Below, piece by piece: positions 17,089 to 23,997 of a stretch of DNA of 35,776 bases (within the stretch, counting starts at the first letter, position 1; every line of letters starts with the position of its first letter). The position numbers and the translations under genes are program-made. The notes below the pieces were generated by a model. That model searched no databases. It had not been told where the DNA came from and was given only the letters and a program-made list of their open reading frames with translations. Origin of the DNA: Comamonadaceae bacterium UBA2334 (GTDB taxonomy: Bacteria; Pseudomonadota; Gammaproteobacteria; Burkholderiales; Burkholderiaceae_C). Location: NCBI GenBank assembly GCA_002344885.1, contig DDUQ01000099.1, positions 1 through 35,776 on the forward strand. Reading direction: 5' to 3'.

Positions 17089-18834
17089 TCATTGCACCGT
17101 AATCAGGTATTCGACTCTGCCCGGCGCCAACTTGTCAAATATCAATGCAGATCTGAATGGGTCAATGACTTTTATTCGTACTTTTGGAGCCGACTGGTCT
17201 GCGGGTTGAACCGTAACAGTTGCGTTCTTGGCCGGGTGCGTCACGAAAACTGACAGCCCTTCAATATTCCCAGGTTGTTTGACTTCCATTTCAAGGTGGA
17301 TTTTTTTGTCTTTCTGGGTCGTTTTGATTTCTGCCAGCGCACGCTTGCGCCACCAATCGGCAATCTGGTCACCTCGTGCGACCCAAAGCCTGTCTTTGTA
17401 TCCTGCAACTTTGTCCATGTATGCGCCCATGGTCTGTTGCATCAGTGCGCCATCGACATAGTTCTGCGAGTGAACGGAAAGCAAACCCAGCGCTCCGCCC
17501 TTGATGACCAAATCCAGGTCATGAGCAATCGCTTCTGATACCTGTGCAGTTGTCCTATTTTGCCGTCTGAAGCTGATGTCGTCGTGCTGAGTTCTGGGCA
17601 GCACGACCAAAGCCTTTTCAGGCCCCAAGTTGTTCTCGGCTGTCGAGAAGAAGGGCAGGCGATCTTGGCTTGCGTTCGGATCTGCTGCATGGTGAAGGAT
17701 GCCGTGTTTGCGCAGCAACTGTTCTGTGGTTGTATCGTAAGACTCGGTCGGCGCTCTGAATCCAGTTGCTTTGGTTGCCTGGCTTCCAATGATTTTGCGC
17801 AGTTCATTCTTCATGTTGATGATGCGCGCCTCTTGTTCGCTGCTCTTGAGCCCCCGAAAGCCAACATGCACATCGGCGTGGTATGCAATTTCGTGACCTC
17901 TGTTCATCAAGTCCTTGACGATCTCGGGGTGCTTGATTGCAACCGAGGTCAGAACATAGAAGGTGCCTTTGACGCCGATTTTTTCGAGATGCTGTGCAAA
18001 AGTTGGGGCTGAGAAGAATTTGTCTTCGGTATCCATTTCAATCAAATGTGCAGCTTCCTTGCCGTCAGGCCACGCTGCTTTGAATACTTTTGGGCTGCGT
18101 TGAACCCACGCCATGATGCTGTCCAGCATGGTGGCGACTTCGTCGGGGGTATGGTAGAACCAGGCAGACTCCGGGAAAGAAAAATAGACAGCCCTGTGTG
18201 TGTCGGCCTCGTGGAAGGCGATGGCTCCGTTTGCGCCGTCCTTGTCTTTGCCTCTGTCCCAATCCATGTAAACGGCGGCCAGGTTTGGGGCTTCAATTCG
18301 GAGAAGGTTTTCTGCTGTTTTCCCCATGTATATCCGACGGCCAGAAGGGAGCGACCACGTCAACGGTCCATCGCCGAATGGTGTCAGAAACCATGATTCA
18401 CTGTCACGCGTCAGTTCACCTTTTACGCTTACCTGAAAATTCGACTCGATGAAGTCGAAGCCCTTCCATTCTCCCGTTGCACCGCGTGAGCCAGTTCCCC
18501 AGGTTGCAACGAGGCCTCCCCCTGCTTTGGTGAAAGTTTGAATTGCTTCACGTTCTTCGGGATCAAGCAAGAGTGCCGAGGCAAGGATCAGGGTGCCCGG
18601 TAACAGACCCTCCGTCAGCTCCGATCGATTGACCTCTTTGAACTGCTTCCCAAATTTGGGTAAATACGCCCTCCATTGGGCCAACATGTCATCGTAGGCG
18701 GCCTCATTGACTTTGAAAAACTGGGCAGTGAGTGGCGAGCGATACAGATAGACAGGCAGATCATTCGCATGAACTGTCTTGCTGAAGCAGGATGCGTACA
18801 AAAAGCACAAGATCAGTGTCAGGCGAATCAGCAT
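17089..18834 (-). CDS. Polysaccharide deacetylase (NodB/CE4-like) with N-terminal extension
   Basis: A 581-residue secreted enzyme (signal about 1-24, ending VHAND). Residues 25-250 form a domain with GGGLVATWGTGSRG, resembling class I amidotransferase-type folds but without an obvious catalytic Cys. Residues 260-475 hold the CE4 motifs: D268-T-E-D271, H319-A-D-V-H323, G-F-R360-A-P362 and S-V-H455-S. This is the usual metal-binding Asp-His-His set of N-deacetylases. A beta-rich C-terminal domain follows. It probably removes N-acetyl groups from a GlcNAc-type polymer in the periplasm, as PgaB does for PNAG. GGAG lies nine bases before ATG 18834. A diverged, apparently inactive paralog sits in the opposite operon (10689-12410). 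Confidence 0.88.
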   Translation of the reverse strand: MLIRLTLILCFLYASCFSKTVHANDLPVYLYRSPLTAQFFKVNEAAYDDMLAQWRAYLPKFGKQFKEVNRSELTEGLLPGTLILASALLLDPEEREAIQTFTKAGGGLVATWGTGSRGATGEWKGFDFIESNFQVSVKGELTRDSESWFLTPFGDGPLTWSLPSGRRIYMGKTAENLLRIEAPNLAAVYMDWDRGKDKDGANGAIAFHEADTHRAVYFSFPESAWFYHTPDEVATMLDSIMAWVQRSPKVFKAAWPDGKEAAHLIEMDTEDKFFSAPTFAQHLEKIGVKGTFYVLTSVAIKHPEIVKDLMNRGHEIAYHADVHVGFRGLKSSEQEARIINMKNELRKIIGSQATKATGFRAPTESYDTTTEQLLRKHGILHHAADPNASQDRLPFFSTAENNLGPEKALVVLPRTQHDDISFRRQNRTTAQVSEAIAHDLDLVIKGGALGLLSVHSQNYVDGALMQQTMGAYMDKVAGYKDRLWVARGDQIADWWRKRALAEIKTTQKDKKIHLEMEVKQPGNIEGLSVFVTHPAKNATVTVQPADQSAPKVRIKVIDPFRSALIFDKLAPGRVEYLITVQ

Positions 18835-18872
18835 GCATGTGGCTCCAGGGCTTGTTGGTTTCGGTCGCTAGA

Positions 18873-19373
18873 TCAGTCTTCAATGATTCTGAACCGTGAG
18901 ATGCGCAAGTTTTTGTCAAGCGAGTTCGCTGGCGCGTAGGCTCGAGGCTGATCCTTGGGTTGAGACTGGATCTGCTGGATGATTTTTTCTGGGTCGACTG
19001 CAACGTAGTTCATATTCTGTTGCAAAGCATTTCGAGGTGCCATGGCCGCTGGTAGATCCGCCTTGCCGGTAGTGGATACGGCTTTTGCCTTTGGCTGTTT
19101 GTTTTTCTTGGGTTCATCTTTGGCGGGACGGATGCTTTTTCGGTTGTTTGTCCGTTCGTCTGGGTTGGCTGGCTGCACAGTGGCTTGTGAAGGGATGAAG
19201 CTGTCGTTCCATTTCCCTTGTGTCCAACCCGTTGCTGGGACAGCCGCTACGAGGATGGAAACAGCAAACCGTCCAATCAGAATCGGCGAAGCAGCCAAAG
19301 CAATGCCGCATCCTGCGCTCGATGCAATGTTTGAAGTGCTTTGAAAGCTCGGTGCGAGGCGTGAAACTGTCAT
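18873..19373 (-). CDS. Unknown envelope protein, first gene of the minus exopolysaccharide operon
   Basis: About 166 residues from ATG 19373, which has AGGG seven to eight bases upstream; an in-frame ATG at 19415 would add 14 residues but lacks a ribosome site. A hydrophobic segment (GRFAVSILVAAVPATGWTQ) looks like a signal peptide or anchor. The mature part is Lys/Pro/Gln-rich and low in hydrophobics (KDEPKKNKQPKAKAV), with a short C-terminal motif NLRISRFRIIED. I do not recognise a family. It lies 38 bp upstream of the deacetylase gene in the same orientation, so it likely belongs to the same operon, possibly as a periplasmic linker or chaperone. Confidence 0.6.
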   Translation of the reverse strand: MTVSRLAPSFQSTSNIASSAGCGIALAASPILIGRFAVSILVAAVPATGWTQGKWNDSFIPSQATVQPANPDERTNNRKSIRPAKDEPKKNKQPKAKAVSTTGKADLPAAMAPRNALQQNMNYVAVDPEKIIQQIQSQPKDQPRAYAPANSLDKNLRISRFRIIED

Positions 19374-19415
19374 GCGCAGACCCTGATTCCTGCCAGTTAT
19401 CCAGCTGACAGGCAT

Positions 19416-19554
19416 AGCGACGCGCTAGTTTGACATGATTCCGAGAAGCGGCGAACTTGGACTGATGATTTTTCGGCCTATCACGCAGTAGACTCCAAGT
19501 TGAATTGCTGTTTTCAGCTTGTTACATGCCGCATCCTGTTCAAAGGTACCTCCG
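19416..19554. promoter_or_regulatory. Divergent intergenic region between minus exopolysaccharide operon and PilZ gene
   Basis: This 139-bp gap must hold the promoters of both directions. It contains CAGTAGACT at 19486-19494, preceded by TCACG, resembling TCATGACAGTAGACT at 6812-6826 upstream of the bcsE-like gene. AAAGG (19542-19546) is the probable ribosome site of the PilZ gene. I see no consensus sigma-70 pair at ideal spacing and no long palindrome. Confidence 0.4.
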
Positions 19555-19920
19555 ATGATTCCCAGCAAACGACGTTTTTTCTGGCGCGCGGCGTTCCGCT
19601 CAGCGGCCAAACTCGTCACGCCTGATGGCGAAACGCAGGCCGAGTTGCTGGACATTTCGCTCAAAGGGGCTTTGCTGAACATGCCGCAACCCTGGACGGG
19701 TCAGCGGGGCATCAAGTGCCAGCTGTTTCTCGATCTGGCCGGTGACGCGCAGATCAACATGTGGTGCACGGCCATGCACGTCGAGGGCTCACGCGTGGGG
19801 TTGCGGTGCGACAACATCGATCTGGACAGCATCACCCATTTGCGGCGCCTGGTCGAGCTCAACGTCGGTGATCACAACATTCTCGAACGCGATCTGGCCA
19901 GCCTCATTCACGACGAATGA
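19555..19920 (+). CDS. PilZ-domain protein, putative c-di-GMP receptor
   Basis: A 121-residue single-domain protein. The PilZ signature is present: R7-FFW-R11 (RxxxR) and D33-I-S-L-K-G38 (DxSxxG), the two sites that clamp a c-di-GMP dimer. ATG 19555 is chosen because AAAGG precedes it by eight bases; the frame is open to 19519 but that adds nothing PilZ-like. It faces away from the minus exopolysaccharide operon and is followed by a ComFB-like gene after 43 bp, suggesting a small c-di-nucleotide sensing unit next to the polysaccharide locus. Confidence 0.88.
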   Translation: MIPSKRRFFWRAAFRSAAKLVTPDGETQAELLDISLKGALLNMPQPWTGQRGIKCQLFLDLAGDAQINMWCTAMHVEGSRVGLRCDNIDLDSITHLRRLVELNVGDHNILERDLASLIHDE

Positions 19921-19963
19921 CGTCTGAGGCAGCGACCTCTACCCACACCAACAGGAGAACTTG

Positions 19964-20239
19964 ATGAGCATCGAGCAGATTCACAACTATTACGAGCGGC
20001 TGGTGGTTGACGAGGTGTTCAACCGGGTGCGTGACAACCCGGACGTCACCGCTGACATGGTGGCTGATATGGCTTGTGTGGCACTGAACCGTCTGCCCGC
20101 ACGCTATGTGCGTCATGATGTCGATCTGGTTTTTTACCTGACGGAAGCCGAGCGCCACCAGAGCGAGGCTGCCATGGCCAATGCCATCAGCGATGCCATC
20201 GACCTGGTGTTGACCCGGTCGCAGCAGGGCAACGGTTGA
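19964..20239 (+). CDS. ComFB-family protein, putative c-di-nucleotide receptor
   Basis: A 91-residue helical protein. IEQIHNYYERLVVDEVFNRV at the N terminus and ALNRLPARYV (residues 39-48) match the ComFB (late competence development protein) pattern ALNxLPPxYV. The Cys pairs found in many Firmicutes and cyanobacterial members are missing. ComFB proteins have recently been described as c-di-NMP receptors; whether this short form binds is not known. AGGAGA lies about nine bases before ATG 19964. The gene probably shares a transcript with the PilZ gene upstream. Confidence 0.78.
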   Translation: MSIEQIHNYYERLVVDEVFNRVRDNPDVTADMVADMACVALNRLPARYVRHDVDLVFYLTEAERHQSEAAMANAISDAIDLVLTRSQQGNG

Positions 20240-20250
20240 CGGGTTGATCG

Positions 20251-20274
20251 GCCGCCCGCGCCGCAGCGGGCGGC
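20251..20274. terminator. Strong GC hairpin between converging genes
   Basis: GCCGCCCGC (20251-20259) and GCGGGCGGC (20266-20274) form a perfect 9-bp stem with the six-base loop GCCGCA. It lies 11 bp after the ComFB-like stop and 8 bp after the stop of the converging phosphatase gene, so it could end both transcripts. Neither side has a clear T-run, so termination strength is uncertain. Confidence 0.6.
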
Positions 20275-20282
20275 TTGCGTAG

Positions 20283-20969
20283 TCAGGCGTGGGTCACCCA
20301 GCCGGTGTGCTCTGCATCGTCCAAGTGCGGCAGGGTGTTGAAGCTCACCAGCCTTGCATGGTGCGAGGTGGCCATCAGTTCGGTCACTGATGTGTTGCGC
20401 AGTTGCATGTTCAGCTCGATGGTGGTTTCGGGCGGTGTGCGCAGCACGTGCCCGACCAGTGTGGCAATGGGCCCGCCACTGGATACCACCAACACGTTTC
20501 CTTGCGGATGCTGCTGGCGTATGTGAGCAAGCGCACCGGTGATGCCGTCCACAAAACCCTGGTAGCTGGGCATGCCTTGTGGGCTGATGGTGCCGGCCAT
20601 CCACTGTGTCAGCGCATCACGCAGCAGCCTGAAATGCTGCTTGTAGCCGCCTGGTGTGTGAGGGTCTTCCAGTTCCCGATCCAACGGCAATGCCCGCAGC
20701 AAGGCGGCGCTGTCGTATTCGTTCAAGCCTGGCCAGACCGTGGGTTCGTGTGTCCAGCCCGCGCCTTTGGCCAGCCCAGCCCAGGTCTGTTCGTGTCGGC
20801 GCAGGCTGCCGGTCAGCACGGCATCCCATGTCAGGTTCAGGCGCTGTGAACGTTCGGCCAGGTACTGACCCAGTCGCTCGCTCTGGCGGTGTCCGAGTGG
20901 GCTGAGTTGGTCGTAGTCTTCGGCACCGAAAGAAGCCTGGCCATGGCGGATGAGGTAGATGTGTCCCAT
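20283..20969 (-). CDS. Histidine phosphatase family protein (phosphoglycerate mutase-like)
   Basis: A 228-residue protein beginning MGHIYLIRHGQASFG. The RHG motif near the N terminus supplies the phospho-accepting His of the superfamily; LTGSLRRHEQTW carries the second conserved Arg, and VLVVSSGGPIATLVG holds the region of the second catalytic His, where SSGG replaces the usual SHGG/SHG. That substitution could weaken or change activity. The frame is open to 21101, but the RHG motif, which normally lies within the first 15 residues, fixes the start at 20969. The substrate cannot be deduced. Confidence 0.85.
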   Translation of the reverse strand: MGHIYLIRHGQASFGAEDYDQLSPLGHRQSERLGQYLAERSQRLNLTWDAVLTGSLRRHEQTWAGLAKGAGWTHEPTVWPGLNEYDSAALLRALPLDRELEDPHTPGGYKQHFRLLRDALTQWMAGTISPQGMPSYQGFVDGITGALAHIRQQHPQGNVLVVSSGGPIATLVGHVLRTPPETTIELNMQLRNTSVTELMATSHHARLVSFNTLPHLDDAEHTGWVTHA

Positions 20970-21122
20970 CTGCGTATTGTGTTCAGCCAAGCCTGCAGCG
21001 CTTGTCTCTGCAGTGACTGTTGCTACGCATTTTGGCAGTCCGCGCCGATCTGGTTTGCGCTCAGTGTGATCGTTTGCCGAGCAGGCACCGAGGCTGGGCA
21101 TGACCGGGCGTGGATACCACTT

Positions 21123-22097
21123 TCAGTGGCGCAGCACGTCGGCAAAGACGCTTGCATCCACGTTGCCGCCCGTCAGCGCCAGGCCCACGCAGCGACCGGC
21201 TTGGGCATGCGGCTGATGCTGGCGCTCTTGCAGCGCTGCAGCGAGGGCGGCGGCACCGGCACCCTCTGCCACGTTGTGGGTATCGGTGAACAGCGCGCGC
21301 ATGGCGTTGGCCACTTCGGCATCGGTCACTTGGACCACGCGGGCCAGGTGCGGGCGCAAGATGTCCAGCGCCGCCTGGTCGGCCACCCGGCAGGCCATGC
21401 CGTCGGCCAGTTGCGTGCTGACGGGGGCTTCCATCACACGCCCCGCTGCAATCGAGTCGGCATAGGTGGTGGCGTGGGCGCTCACCACGCCCACCACATC
21501 CAGGGTGCGGCCCAGGGCGAGTTTGGCGGCAATGGCCGAGCAGGCCCCCGAGCCCTGGCCGATGGGCACGTACACCACGTCCAGATGGGGCGCGGCGCAC
21601 ATCAGTTCCCACCAATAGGTGGAAACGCCGCGCAGCAGGTCCGGGTGGAAGCTGGGCACCATGTGTGCGCCAGATTGGGCGGCAAGGGCCATGGCGTGTT
21701 CGCGGCTGGCCTGGAAGTCGGCGCCGTGCTCGACCAGTTCAACGCCCAGCGCCCGCATGGCGGCGTTTTTTTCGGTGCTGTTGCCGTGGGGCACGACGAT
21801 GGTGCAGCGCACACCGTGCGCCCGCGCAGCCCAGCCGATGCTCTGCCCGTGGTTGCCCCGCGTGGCACTGATGACGTGGCCAGGCAACTGGCCTCGTAGC
21901 CTGAGCTGGTCGAAGTAGGTGAGTCCGCCCCGGATCTTGAACGCACCCACCGGTGTGTGGTTTTCGTGTTTGAGCCATACCTCCGCGCCCAGGCGCTGGC
22001 CCAGCAAGGCCCACCGGTATTGGGGGGTGGGCTGGAAATCGCGGTACACGACCTGTGCGGCGGCTTCGATGTCGGTCAGGGTGGGCAATGGGTTCAT
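21123..22097 (-). CDS. Threonine/serine dehydratase-like PLP enzyme
   Basis: A 324-residue fold-type II PLP enzyme. KHENHTPVGAFKIRGG contains the Schiff-base Lys (K54), SATRGNHGQSIGWAAR is the Asn loop, and PIGQGSGACSAIAAK is the phosphate-binding Gly loop. There is no C-terminal ACT regulatory domain, so it belongs with catabolic or broad dehydratases/ammonia-lyases and not with biosynthetic IlvA. The ATG at 22097 overlaps the stop of the preceding gene (ATGA), indicating coupled translation with the glyoxalase-like and PhzF-like genes. The exact substrate (Thr, Ser, or hydroxy-aspartate types) is unknown. Confidence 0.88.
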   Translation of the reverse strand: MNPLPTLTDIEAAAQVVYRDFQPTPQYRWALLGQRLGAEVWLKHENHTPVGAFKIRGGLTYFDQLRLRGQLPGHVISATRGNHGQSIGWAARAHGVRCTIVVPHGNSTEKNAAMRALGVELVEHGADFQASREHAMALAAQSGAHMVPSFHPDLLRGVSTYWWELMCAAPHLDVVYVPIGQGSGACSAIAAKLALGRTLDVVGVVSAHATTYADSIAAGRVMEAPVSTQLADGMACRVADQAALDILRPHLARVVQVTDAEVANAMRALFTDTHNVAEGAGAAALAAALQERQHQPHAQAGRCVGLALTGGNVDASVFADVLRH

Positions 22098-22825
22098 GGC
22101 TGGGCGGTGGGTGGGAGGCGGGTTGTGCTGAGGGTGACGGCACCCAGCGGCGTGTTCAGGGTGGCTTGCAGGCTGGGTTGCACGGCCGTGCCCACGGACA
22201 CGGCGGCGGGCCCATCCCTCAACGCTTGCGCCAGCAGAGGGGCTTGCGGGTGCGCCAGGCGGAGGTGCTGCAGACGCACGCCGGAAGGTGGCAGGGTGTC
22301 GCAAGGGTGGCGGTTGCCCCATTGGATGAGGGTGGGCAGGCAACCGCCCAGGGGGCGCTGGCCATCGGACCGCACGGTGAGCTGCCAGGTCAGCGGGCCG
22401 TTGGGGGTCTGGCGGCTCAGGGTGGTGGCGGTGCCGGGTTCCAGCCCCAAAGCGTGCCACCCCGGCAGAGACCGGGCCAGATCGGGGACGCGAGCCACCC
22501 AGTGAACCAGTTGCGGGCCGTTGGACTGAATTGCGTGTTGCAGTGCCGGGTTGTCCATGTCAAACCACCGCCTGACGCTTGCTGATGAAGGTCTGGTTGC
22601 TCCTGAATGGATGGCGATGATCTCCAGGTAAGCGGCTGGGAATGCATCCGAGTGGATGGTCAGCAGACGGTTGTGGGTGCCCATCAGCGGGTGTTCACCG
22701 CCAGGTGCCGGTGTGACGCCCAGGGTGCGTTCGCACCAGGCCACGCCGTCGGTCAGCGTGTGGGCCACCACCACCAGGTGGTCCAGCGCCATCGGGATGG
22801 CGGGCAGCGGTGGGGTGGTGCTCAC
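22094..22825 (-). CDS. Glyoxalase-like (VOC-type) domain protein
   Basis: A 243-residue protein starting GTG at 22825, which overlaps the stop of the PhzF-like gene (GTGA). MALDHLVVVAHTLTDGVAWCERTLGVTPAPGGEHPLMGTHNRLL is the typical opening of glyoxalase_3-type domains, with the conserved DH followed by GT-N. The middle has YLEIIAI and the second half a weaker repeat. The family contains lyases and dioxygenase-like proteins but many members are uncharacterised. Its own stop overlaps the dehydratase start. It is probably translated as part of a three-gene set. Confidence 0.8.
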   Translation of the reverse strand: MSTTPPLPAIPMALDHLVVVAHTLTDGVAWCERTLGVTPAPGGEHPLMGTHNRLLTIHSDAFPAAYLEIIAIHSGATRPSSASVRRWFDMDNPALQHAIQSNGPQLVHWVARVPDLARSLPGWHALGLEPGTATTLSRQTPNGPLTWQLTVRSDGQRPLGGCLPTLIQWGNRHPCDTLPPSGVRLQHLRLAHPQAPLLAQALRDGPAAVSVGTAVQPSLQATLNTPLGAVTLSTTRLPPTAQP

Positions 22826-23877
22826 AGCGATACCGTGCCGTGGATGCAGGCGGCCACATCTCCGCCCACCCACACCTGGCCTGTGGCATCTCGGCTGAGG
22901 AAGACCAGACCATCGCGCCCCAGTGCCTGGCCTTGCGTGGCCAGGTAGTGGTCGGGCAGGTGGCCATCGGCCATCAGCCACTGGGCCAGGCTGGCATTCA
23001 GGCTACCGGTGACCGGGTCTTCCGCCACGCCCACAGGGGCGGCGAAGGCGCGCACCCACAGGTCGGGCTCGGCCTGGTGTGGGCTGACGGTGAGTACCGG
23101 GCTGGCGGTTGCCACCGGCTTGCGGTTGAATGCGCGGGCCTCGCGGCTGCTGCGGGCAATCAACATGCCCTCAGCGGCTTTGCTGTCGGCGGAGTTGCCG
23201 CTGCGGGCCAGGGCAGCCACGCCCACTTTCTGATTCAGTGCTTTCAGCGCAGTGTGATCCGGGGTCAGGGCCAGCACGGTGTCGGGGCCGTCGAGCAGCA
23301 AGCCCAGCCATTCCGGGCCGTTGTTCAGCGACTGGGCCGCGAGCACCTGCGCGGGCTGCAGGCCCAAGGCAGCCAACACCGTCGCCAGGTGGGGTGCATC
23401 GGGCGTGTGGCGTGTGAGCGGTGGTGCGGCAAAGGCCATGCGCCCGTGCGTGCCAGCGTTTGCGCTTGTGCCTGTGCCAGTGCCGGCGTTCGCGTCCGCG
23501 CGTTCGATCGCACCACCTGCCAGTTGGCGCAGCGCCACCACGCCCACGGCGCATTCCTGGCGCACCACGCCAGCTTCGCGCGGCTGGCCTCCGTGCGCCA
23601 GCCAGGCGTGGCAGGTGCCCAGTGTGGGGTGCCCGGCAAAGGGCAACTCGCCACCAGGGGTGAAGATGCGCACGCGGTAGTCAGCCCCCGCCGCCGCGCC
23701 ATCAGCCGTGGGTGGCAGCACAAACGTGGTTTCGGACAGGTTGGTCCAGTGGGCGAAGCGCTGCATGGCATCGTCGCTCAGGCCGGTGCCATCCAGCACC
23801 ACGGCCAAAGGGTTGCCTTTGTAGGGCACGGCAGTGAACACGTCTACCTGCGTGAACGGGCGGGTGCGGAGGGTCAT
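22822..23877 (-). CDS. PhzF-family isomerase/epimerase
   Basis: A 351-residue protein with PhzF hallmarks: VDVFTAVPYKGNPLAVVLD, NLSETTFVL (catalytic Glu, E49), RIFTPGGELPFAGHPTLG, and VGVAEDPVTGSLNASLAQWL. PhzF proteins form a diaminopimelate epimerase-like fold that shifts a proton on small amino-acid-like substrates. It is longer than usual (about 260-300) because of a Gly/Ala/Thr/Asn-rich insertion near residues 125-145 with repeated ANAGT. It is the first of three overlapping genes. No phenazine genes are present, so this is one of the many PhzF homologs of unknown substrate. Confidence 0.9.
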   Translation of the reverse strand: MTLRTRPFTQVDVFTAVPYKGNPLAVVLDGTGLSDDAMQRFAHWTNLSETTFVLPPTADGAAAGADYRVRIFTPGGELPFAGHPTLGTCHAWLAHGGQPREAGVVRQECAVGVVALRQLAGGAIERADANAGTGTGTSANAGTHGRMAFAAPPLTRHTPDAPHLATVLAALGLQPAQVLAAQSLNNGPEWLGLLLDGPDTVLALTPDHTALKALNQKVGVAALARSGNSADSKAAEGMLIARSSREARAFNRKPVATASPVLTVSPHQAEPDLWVRAFAAPVGVAEDPVTGSLNASLAQWLMADGHLPDHYLATQGQALGRDGLVFLSRDATGQVWVGGDVAACIHGTVSL

Positions 23878-23897
23878 GGTGATGGTTGTGATTGGAA

Positions 23898-23959
23898 AAA
23901 AGTCGCTTCAAGACATAGCTATGAAGCCTTGTGAATCAAGCGATGAAGCCGATTTTTAT
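23898..23959. repeat. Intergenic copy of dispersed palindromic repeat
   Basis: This element fills half the 120-bp gap between the PhzF-like and GST genes. TCGCTT (23903-23908) and AAGCGA (23938-23943) form an inverted repeat. The reverse complement of 23935-23959 matches 29878-29903 inside the MocR gene, differing only by one inserted T. The gene-free stretch 23878-23997 holds nothing else I can identify. Confidence 0.7.
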
Positions 23960-23997
23960 CCATAAAAAGAAGCCACAAAAACATGGCGTTTGCCGTG

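Noticed and set aside
20889..21899. Plus-strand frame of 336 codons over the phosphatase and dehydratase genes
   Set aside because: It crosses two well-supported minus genes and has shadow-like composition (Gly/His/Gln/Arg).
22822..23877. Phenazine biosynthesis
   Set aside because: Only a PhzF homolog is present; no other phz genes occur and this family is mostly of unknown substrate.
22810..23934. Plus-strand frame of 374 codons opposite the PhzF-like gene
   Set aside because: Shadow of a gene with clear PhzF motifs; no recognisable domain.
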